A DNA stretch of 64,000 nt from Calonectria ilicicola (taxonomy: Eukaryota; Ascomycota; Sordariomycetes; Hypocreales; Nectriaceae): assembly GCA_020809705.1 (NCBI GenBank), contig CP085826.1:186001-250000 (forward strand), in the 5' to 3' direction. Position numbers and translations under genes: made by a program. Shown here piece by piece: positions 56,307 through 64,000 of the stretch. The stretch's first letter is position 1, and every line of letters starts with the position of its first letter. The notes under the pieces were generated by a model. That model did no database searches. It was not told the DNA's origin and worked only from the letters and a program-made list of their open reading frames with translations.

Positions 56307-59300
56307 TCAAGGTTTCTTTGATGTACCAGTTTTCATGAGTTCCAGAAGGTATTGGAATGACAATCCCCAGACTTCCTCGGAATCCTTTTTATCTAAGAAG
56401 CATATATAACGGTGGTTCTTTTTCTTTCGTGCCCCAGGGATTGGGGTGTCGAGGCGGAAATTGTTGCGAAGAGTCTCCCACAGATCGCCGATTCTACAAT
56501 CCTTTGTCGTGGGGGTGGGTTTGATTAGATCAAACATATCCGTGAATGTCTTTTTGCACCGGATCTCAACCATATTAGCGACCACAATATGAATCACTCG
56601 CCCTTGGTACTGGTTGATGTTATTCAAGTTTTGTGGGTCCCATGGTTTAACAAGGCTTTTAACAGCTTGAAGGAGCTTTCCTGGTTGTCCCTGTCCAATA
56701 CCCGTTTTGTACTTGTTCATGACGAGTCAGTCTTCTTTGGTCGAGTGACAGCATTCAAACAAATGGCAGCCTACCTGTATCATGCACAAAACTTTGTCTC
56801 CAGAATACTTGTCTTTTAAAAAGAACACCAGATCAGGACCCTCATCTTTTGGTGGAAATAAGAATGTCGGTCGCATTTCCCCTTGTGCTTCCAGCATCAA
56901 CCAGTGCCCGATCGACATCTGCTCCTGAAACAAATCAACTTTGACGCCTGTATGACTCAGGTAAAATTTTTCAAAGCCACTAGAATCAATGTTTTCCCAA
57001 GAATTATTTTGTACTTCATATCTTTTCGCATTCGCAATGACGTTATTAAATTTGGAGCGTCGATCTTTGGCCACTTCGTCGCTTTCAGATGGTTCTCGTA
57101 AAAAGTGATCCAACTTCTACCAAACGGATTAGTCCTCAGTGCCCAAATTTGGCAACACGGTATGCGGTGATTTCTAAGAAATGAGTGGGTGTTTTTTGCT
57201 CACAGAGGTAAAAATAAATTCTGCATATTTGCCAATTCCACCTTGATCTGCATTATCTAGCTGTAGAGTGGCGAAGAACCGGTTCATCAACTTCTCATAG
57301 AGATTATCTGGGGAATTGCGGAGATATTCCATCACTGCTTCCACAGCAAGGGGCTCTTGAAGACGACCCAAAACTACAGGGCCGTTTCCATCTGAATCTT
57401 CGTGTACCAGGGCGAAACCTTCAGATATGAGTTGTGATGAATCTCTTGATTCGAAGATCCTAGCTTTGCTGAATACGTCGACATTAATAGCTGTCCAAAA
57501 TAGGTCGTCAATCCAGTTGCTATTTTTGATGCGATCTATCTGCCGTTTCAGCGATTCCTTGATAGTTTTCTGGGCCCTCTCACTCGCTTTTTTGATATGG
57601 CTCCCGTCTATGTACCATTCATTTTCGCTCGAGATTCTCAGCAACTCTTCAGCAAAAATGGTCATCCAGCGAATTCGGCCAAGGAACTTGGTGTACTCGG
57701 CTGAAATATGGCTGTTATTGGGTCCTTGAAGGCCTAAGCATTGCTCCATGGTTATTTTGATGTACTCCCACTGTCCCATAGGTAGGTTGATTGGAAAGCC
57801 CAATGCCTTTGCCCCACGTGCAAGGAGTGGAAGGTTTTGTGAAACATCCGCAGAATTCGTATGTCTCACAAGTGCAAGCTCATAAACTTCCCTTAAAATA
57901 TCCCCGAGGTATCCCTTGAGAGCCTTGTAGAACCCGACTTCATCCACAATATATTTGTGACGAAGGGAAATTCGGTACACCTCGCGGTCATGTTCAGATG
58001 GAAATCGAAGCTTGAGGAAATTCCGCATCTGCTCCAGTTTGAGAGATGTTCCAGAGATTAATCGTGAACCATATGCTTCGGAAAGAATCCCAAATAGTAT
58101 GTCCTCGGCTAGAGGATCCCCAATGGCTCGTTGAGCTTCGTCGACGAAATAAATAGGAAAGGTATTCTGTCTCCAAATATGCCACCGAGTTGGATTCTGT
58201 AGCCGGAAAAAACGATGTGCAACATCGAAAGGATCGCCATGCATGTCACATGATGTCTGGATCTGAGTCCATTTGGTCTCAGCCGTTGCTTTATCTTGTG
58301 ATGTGGCCTGCATGAACTTTTCCAGTAGACCAAGTCGTGCTACAATAAGTGGGTGGGCAATACTGTCTCGATTTAGGAATATAGATTGTAGGGAGGAGAT
58401 TTGATCATTAGATCTGCCTGAGGCTAAAGGAAGAATACGGACCCGAAGTCCAGATCCTTCAAATTTAGACAGGTCCGTGTAAGCAGAGAAGGTGTCTTGC
58501 GACGCCCCTGCTCGACTTGCTTCTAACAATGATTCTGCAGCATCCGTACTTAGTGGTGGCAAATTGGGTGCTACAAAATAAAACCCCAGATATCTGCGCA
58601 TCGTATTCTGAATGGTACGTGATTTCCCAGTTCCTGCAGTATCAAAAAGGATTCTCGGTAGCGGTCCCAGTGAAGCTGGGTTGGGTTCCGAGATCAATCT
58701 TGCATCCGCGTCTTGCGGCAGCACGGGAATATAGGGGATCTTGGAGAGAGATTCCTGAAGTAGACCCTCCAATAGATGGTCCTTGTGCAACGCAAGGTAG
58801 GTTTGTAAGCCATTATATAATGGGAAGTATGGATTTCCAAGGACCTTTTCGCTCGATTCGTTGTGGTGTTCAAGATTATGTGTCCACTCCCAGGCATTTT
58901 CTGTCAAGAGTGGTTTGATGTTCAGTTTTCTGACAATCAAAGATCAAGAGATTGTTGACTCACCCAGGCTAAATTCACGATGCTCATCCTTGAGCTCTAG
59001 CAGCTTAGCTTTCATAAAGCTTAGTTCCATGAAATATGGAGATGCGACCGTATTTCTAGTTTTTAGTGAAGCCTCAATATCGTGCAATAGGGACTCGAAA
59101 CTTTGATGATCCTTCTGCTCATCAGTTCCAGTAATAACAAATTTCAACCATGCACCTAAAGGCAATACTAAATTATCGTCCGGTTCCAAGAATAGTGGTC
59201 GATTTGCAGATGAGAAGGCCATGCAAATACGAATCAAATGCCCTGGGTTGGTGCCGAACATTTCCCAGAGATAGCAAGAATATTGTCTCGCGCAACTCTG

Positions 59301-60715
59301 TACGATGAGTAGAGCCAAGTAGAAAAGACGGTCGTTGAGGAGATGCGGCATGATTTCTTCGCTTCCTTGGTATAGATGAGGTGGAAGCTGGCTGCGGGCC
59401 ATATAAGGATATGGGGGCACATCGAACAGTTCTCTTAATGGTTCTTGAATGCTCAATGTTAACCAAAATTTATGAGTTTGTTTAGGACCCTTACCATTTT
59501 TCCAGTTTTCTGGCATCAACCGTTGTCGATACTTGGCGTAAAAATAGTTCAGACACTTCTGGTGCCATTCGGGGCCTCCAATCGGAATCTCAGTTCCAAC
59601 AGTTGATATCTCAGGTAGTTCAGGTACCAAAACGGATGGGTTCGCAATACTGGGGTCGCGTGTAGACCTAGTGGGGTTCATGGCGCCAGATTGAATCTCG
59701 TGGCGACCTGAGCTTGTAGAATCTAAGGCGTGCAGACTCTCTTTAAACCATTGGTGTTCTAATAACTCCCAAGGTGCAAAAGTTAGCAAGTTTATCAAAC
59801 CCGCCAATAATATCCGGAAGATGTACCTGTTTGCTGTAGATGTGTGCCCTCAGACCTGAATGACTGAGAACTAGACGGACTCGAATACCAGGCCGACTGA
59901 GAAGAGTTTTTCTGGTTGCTAAAGACTGTTCCGGGATGCGGATGAATTGGCAAAGACAGTCTTGATCGGTTCTGCTCTAGAGCCGGTGGTGATGTAGTGG
60001 CAGCTGTGTTGGGAGGTTGGTATGGTCTGGCAGGGACCGGTTTCCTGAGTACTTTGGAGGCCCTACGCGGCGTTGGTTGATCAACCATCTGATGTTTCCG
60101 AGACACGTGACGTTCATCCTCGTTTATCAGTACCGATGCACTCAGTTCATGCCGAGTTGGTTGCATTTCTAGAGGCATTGGGGTATGCGATTGATTGAGT
60201 CCCTGAGATTCCGGTGCAAAACCACCAGCTGCCTCGAACTCAGGCCGTCGTTCCCACATGCCGACATTTTGAGAACCCTCCCCATTTTCTTCACCCAGCC
60301 GTAACTGCTCCAGAGGATGGTCTAGAGGTGTGTTGGCAAACTGGTATTCATTGGCACCTTGAAATCGTTGACCAGGAGCTGGCGAGAAATAAACTTGTTC
60401 AGTACTCGAGTAACGCCGAGATTCCGGAACATGTCGATCTGAAAAGTGAGATTGTGGTCTATTTTGAGCTCGCCCAAAATCTGACGCGGCCAGGAAGTTA
60501 CTCCCGCTGAAAGATGGATTTATCGACGGCTGGCTTGAAGGTGCTCGGGAGGGTAAATCAAGGCCATTCTGCTGTGGAGACGGGGTCGAGACATATTGAC
60601 TAGGCTGGTGATCGATAGCAGTGATTTGGTTATCAGCGTGGCCTTTCTGGCTGAGCGTCACACTGGGGGAGGCTTTCGTAAGCTTGCGGCCGCCTTTGTT
60701 TGAGAAGAAGCCCAT
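56307..60715 (-). CDS. Crinkler-like NTPase plus REase-fold protein, 1375 residues
   Basis: Five exons: 60715-59827, 59758-58964, 58900-57204, 57116-56775 and 56711-56307; total 4128 bp, exactly in frame. The first 300 residues are disordered, Ser/Pro/Gln-rich. The NTPase has a variant Walker A, FDTAGTGKS (Asp where Gly is usual), RYLGFYFVAP shortly after, and Walker B FPIYFVDEAQ. The last 250 residues contain EGPDLVFFLKD…KVLCMIQYKTG, which fits a PD-(D/E/Q)xK nuclease core with Gln for the usual acid. NTPase followed by REase is the architecture described for Crinkler (CRN) family effectors and related transposon-derived proteins. This assignment rests on motifs read by eye. There is no signal peptide, so an intracellular conflict role is more likely than secretion. 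Confidence 0.6.
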
Positions 60716-62285
60716 GATGGCAGCTGAAGTTAAGATGTGAAGTTCCGCTTTATACCCCAGGCCAGTGCAATGATGCCGGCATCTCTGGGTTCAGCAAGAT
60801 ATCTGCCGGCGCAGTAGTGTGTGACGATTGCCCAAACAAGCGTTTGGCGGGATGCTAGACCTGATGGGAAAAAGCTACGAATGCGGGGGTTGGCGAAGAG
60901 GCTGGAGCGGGGAAGAACAGAATGTCCAATGGGGGATGCAGCACTGCACTCGTCACCCGCGTCTGCGCTTGTGGTTTGGATGGTTCAACGTGGCGTCCAT
61001 GGCCAATCAAATCACAACGCAGAGCCAGCATCAAGACGTTTTGGCTGTCTGCCTCAGTAGGTGGCTCGGGAGCGCGCCTTTATCGATCCAGTAATTTGCC
61101 AAAAAATTAGTGGTAATAGTAAATAGCTATTATACGTGCATGACGATGTTGTTGCATTGCGCAAAATGCTTGCGTTCCAATATTTGATTGATAGATAAGA
61201 CCAGACAGATGGGATACCCATCTTGCCAATTGAAGATAACAATGAGCTTTAGCCTTAAATAAGAGCATAGATGTATATTTATTTATACAAGACAGTCTTT
61301 CTAACATCTATCTGTCAATACACCAAGAGTAGTGTCTCGGCATGAGTTAATTCTTGTCGTGTCTCAAATGATGACGGATTTGCGCTGAGACCAGACATTT
61401 GCAAACTTTCAGCGCGCCACGTCGTAAGTATGGCACGGTGGCTTACAGTGGCGCAAACGTAGAGGTTACATGTGACCACCCCTTGCGAAGTAACAGGGCG
61501 CTTCGAAGCAGGGTTTATTGGTCAGGTAAAACAGTGTCTGTCTAGGGTATGCGAGTGTATACAGTACGTTGGGGATTGAAGACTGTCCACGTCACAGCGT
61601 CTCTCAGCGCCACGGTGACATTAGTGCACCCCCGTACCGAAATTGAATTGGCTGCGTCGCATCCGGGTTGAAATTCTGCACCCATACGAGAAGTGAGTGC
61701 AGATGTTTGGTGGAAAGGAACCGACCGAGGGTACTGTAACAAGTACATGTTAGAAGGCGTGTACGGTCACATCAAACGCCATTTTCTACTGTTTTTATCA
61801 ACAAGGAGACGGCTAACACGTGTGTTCCCGTTCTGGGGAGGAAGAAAAAAAAAGAAGAAAAAAAACTCCATTGCACACGAGGTTTCTTCCCTTTCTTTTC
61901 TTCTTCTTCTTCTTCTTCTTTTGTTTTCTTTTCTTTGGTTCAACGCCCCCAACCGACCCACTTGTTCAAGAGGAGCCATACGCGAGGTCGTAACGTGACT
62001 CATGTGAGTCTGTTCCATCTGCTGCTGCTACACTGTGCTGCTCTCTTTTCTTTTTTTTAGGGGTCCAATTTGTTCCGTCTGGGTTCTGGACCCTATTCAC
62101 CCCCGCCAATTTGCCACACGCGCCGCAGCCCTAAATCACATAATTGCCTAGACGTTGCTGGTCTCTTCCCATTCTTCTGTCTCTCAACCCTCACCGACCC
62201 GCCCGACGACGCGCGATAGTGGTTTTGGCGCTTGCTACCCTTGTAATTCCACATTTCTTTCTGCTTAAGCGGCTTGCAGCATTTG
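60716..62285. other. Intergenic, 1.6 kb, divergent promoters
   Basis: Lies between the NTPase/REase gene and the GATA gene. Contains an A/GAA-rich block (about 61843-61867) and a TTC-repeat block (about 61897-61935) that could pair, and a pyrimidine-rich leader before the GATA gene. No gene otherwise. Confidence 0.55.
61843..61935. repeat. Complementary purine and (TTC)n tracts
   Basis: A GAA/A-rich stretch is followed after about 30 bp by TTCTTCTTCTTCTTCTTC. The arms are complementary enough for a hairpin or triplex; it may simply be a microsatellite. Confidence 0.7.
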
Positions 62286-63015
62286 ATGTCTACCGCCGGG
62301 AACAGCCGCATCTTTCCCAATATTCTGTTGGTTACGCCAACAATTAGGCGCGACGACCAAAACACGGTGTCGGGTGCTGGTCTGCACGAGAGCCGCGACC
62401 AAGTGGAAGTCTCCCTCAATGCATTACTGCAAAATGAGAGCTTGGACGTGGTATGACTCGATCGCGCCAAGCTGCAGCAGAGCATCATTTCCCAACTGAC
62501 CAGACCCAACGCCAGATCAAACAGAGCGCCGACGAGCTTGCTCAGATCACTGAGCAACTCCCGGGATATGCCGGCGTCCTATATAATAAAATTGAAAAGA
62601 AGGAACTAGATACCCTACAAGTACTAGCAGGAGATATCATCAATAGAGTCGACAAGATCTCTGTTCTGAGGAGGCGGCGTGAAGCCGACACACAGAAGGG
62701 TGGCTCACAGCATTACCAGAGGCCTAAGCGAGTAAGTTTGATCTCTACACACTGCCCCCAAAGTGGTTTATATATATATGTATATATTTTCCGTCTTTGT
62801 CAAGACAATACTATGCGTAATGGAACTATGCTTTCAACAGCCAAAACTGACATCAAGGTGCGAATTCTTGCAGACACGAGAGTTGACCGTCATCGTTTGT
62901 TTACGATGTGGGACCGATAAGACGCCCAGATGGCGAAGGGGACCTACTGGACGACATACTCTATGCAATGTTTGTGGGCTAGTATACGCGAAGCGAAACA
63001 AGCGACGTTGCAGTA
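62286..63015 (+). pseudogene. GATA-type zinc finger protein, apparent frameshift in exon 1
   Basis: From ATG 62286 (MSTAGNSRIFPNILLVTPTI) the frame runs to LLQNESLDVV and a TGA at 62454-62456. A second frame overlaps there and continues TRSRQAAAEHHFPTDQ, a natural extension of the same helix, then QIKQSADELAQITEQLPGYAG and a basic stretch. Removing two bases in GTGGTATGACTCG would join them. An intron from GTAAGT (after KR) to CAACAG joins exon 2 at 62841. Exon 2 has the finger CLRCGTDKTPRWRRGPTGRH then CNVCG (C-x2-C-x18-C-x2-C, the fungal WC-2-like spacing) and ends KRNKRRCSNH. GATA factors bind GATA sequences in DNA. A shorter protein from ATG 62453 would keep finger and coiled coil, so function may persist. 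Confidence 0.7.
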
Positions 63016-63213
63016 ATCATTGATAGGAGGAATATAGAAAAACAAATAGGGTTATCTTGTTCTAATAAAATAAATGAATCATGTCTATAGAAACGCCAAC
63101 CAGATGCGTGTAGTTAAGTCGTCAATAAGTCTTGATGGGACCAAGATTTCCCATCACTGGTCGTAACCTGCAACAAGTCATAATTTATCCCGCAGCGCCC
63201 ATCCTTCATGTTC

Positions 63214-63618
63214 TTATGCGCGATTGATTCTTCGTGTCTTTTGCCATATCCTGATAAATATACCCACGACAAAGATTGTAACCAGGGTGTAGGCAGGCGC
63301 CACAATGACCCAGATCTTGTCACCTGTTGAATACTGGCTCCAACTCTTGCCTGTGCTCATGATGATAGAAAATATGGCAATGAATCCCGCTTCAAATAAC
63401 ACTACCGCAGCGACGAAGAACATGTACTGCCATGTGATGACGGGTTTTGGAGGCATTATTTTCTGATTCTCCATATTGTCCCAGTTGGACTTGTCTATGT
63501 GATGTTAGTAGGCTATTCTGTATCGGAATGGAAGAGGTCATATCTTACAACTTCCATCAGTGTTCGCTGACGGGTCTCTCAAGGGCTCATAGCGTTCCTC
63601 TCGACCGATTCCGGACAT
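63214..63618 (-). CDS. Small two-helix membrane protein
   Basis: Exons 63618-63549 and 63494-63214 give 116 residues; the 54-bp intron has GTAAGA, a TACTAAC branch site and CACATAG. The protein starts MSGIGREERYEPLRDPSANTDG, then KPVITWQYMFFVAAVVLFEAGFIAIFSII and WVIVAPAYTLVTIFVVGIFIRIW as two transmembrane helices, ending basic (QKTRRINRA). No family recognised; no catalytic residues apparent. Confidence 0.8.
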
Positions 63619-64000
63619 TTTGTCAAGTGTCGTTGATGGTTGTAGTTTGGTAAGTGTGCTTGGTCAAGTGCAAGAAGTGATAGTATGATGGTAGTGGATG
63701 GTATACGAGGGCATTCCGAAGTTGAGCGCGATGGATGGGCGTCTCTTATACAGCAATTGGCGGAGTCCTCCAACGGCTGCTAGCCCTGTGGCGGCCATGT
63801 GGCAGGGTCTCACGCAGGGGTGCCGTGCATTGCCATTGTCAGTGGAGGAGGAACCGTCTTGCGATCGTGATTTGTCGCCTTGCTCCCTTAGCGAGGTTGC
63901 TGCATCTATGACAAGTAAATCCGATTGAACATATCATTTATATGTTTGACTTGGCATTCTAAACGGAGTTTCTTGATTCGCTCCATTGTCCCCGAGCGTA
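63619..64000. other. Right edge, 382 bp without a gene
   Basis: Promoter side of the small membrane protein; open frames on both strands are short and unconvincing. Confidence 0.5.

Overview
The window reads as chromosomal DNA of a filamentous ascomycete (Pezizomycotina). The evidence is many genes split by 45-75 bp introns with GT..AG ends and CTAAC/CTGAC-type branch sites, plus Zn2Cys6 regulators, HET-ankyrin, a fungal rhodopsin-fold membrane protein, DUF3112 and DUF7708 proteins, F-box and BTB proteins, and a secreted GH3 glucosidase. A member of the Sordariomycetes (Hypocreales-like) is likely from the gene families, but this is inference. Exon joins below were worked out by hand from splice signals and frame; nearly all close exactly in frame.

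Region 1 (1-9.4 kb): a cysteine hydrolase (isochorismatase fold, cut by the left edge), two aminotransferases of ACC-synthase-like type, a TMEM14 protein, a Zn2Cys6 regulator and a GNAT acetyltransferase. A CGG-N11-CCG palindrome lies between the regulator and the second aminotransferase, suggesting local control. That aminotransferase carries an in-frame TAA.

Region 2 (9.4-22.4 kb): a 29/30-bp inverted repeat, a diverged tandem pair of unrecognised genes that are both decaying, a BAHD-type acyltransferase broken by an in-frame TAA, a rhodopsin-domain membrane protein, a His/Gly/Pro-rich small protein, about 4.6 kb of gene-poor DNA, and an orphan 517-residue protein with a Gly/Thr repeat tail.

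Region 3 (22.9-35.5 kb): HET-ankyrin protein, a small conserved protein, a secreted HAD phosphatase, and a compact set of Zn2Cys6 regulator, 2OG-Fe(II) dioxygenase and divergent NCS1 permease. The divergent promoter of the last two has another CGG-N11-CCG site and a 16-bp direct repeat. Uptake plus oxidation of a nucleobase-like compound is a reasonable hypothesis.

Region 4 (37-46.3 kb): DUF3112 seven-helix protein, GH3 beta-glucosidase with eight exons, BTB protein with a zinc-ribbon tail, PhyH-type dioxygenase.

Region 5 (47-64 kb): an accessory-looking block with a large AAA ATPase, a DUF7708 protein whose first intron appears to be GC-AG, an acidic F-box protein with a frameshift, and a 1375-residue NTPase plus REase-like protein resembling the Crinkler-type architecture. 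It ends with a GATA-factor gene that also seems frameshifted and a small two-helix membrane protein.

Five loci carry reading-frame lesions. Either several accessory genes are decaying or the assembly has small errors; RNA or read data would decide.
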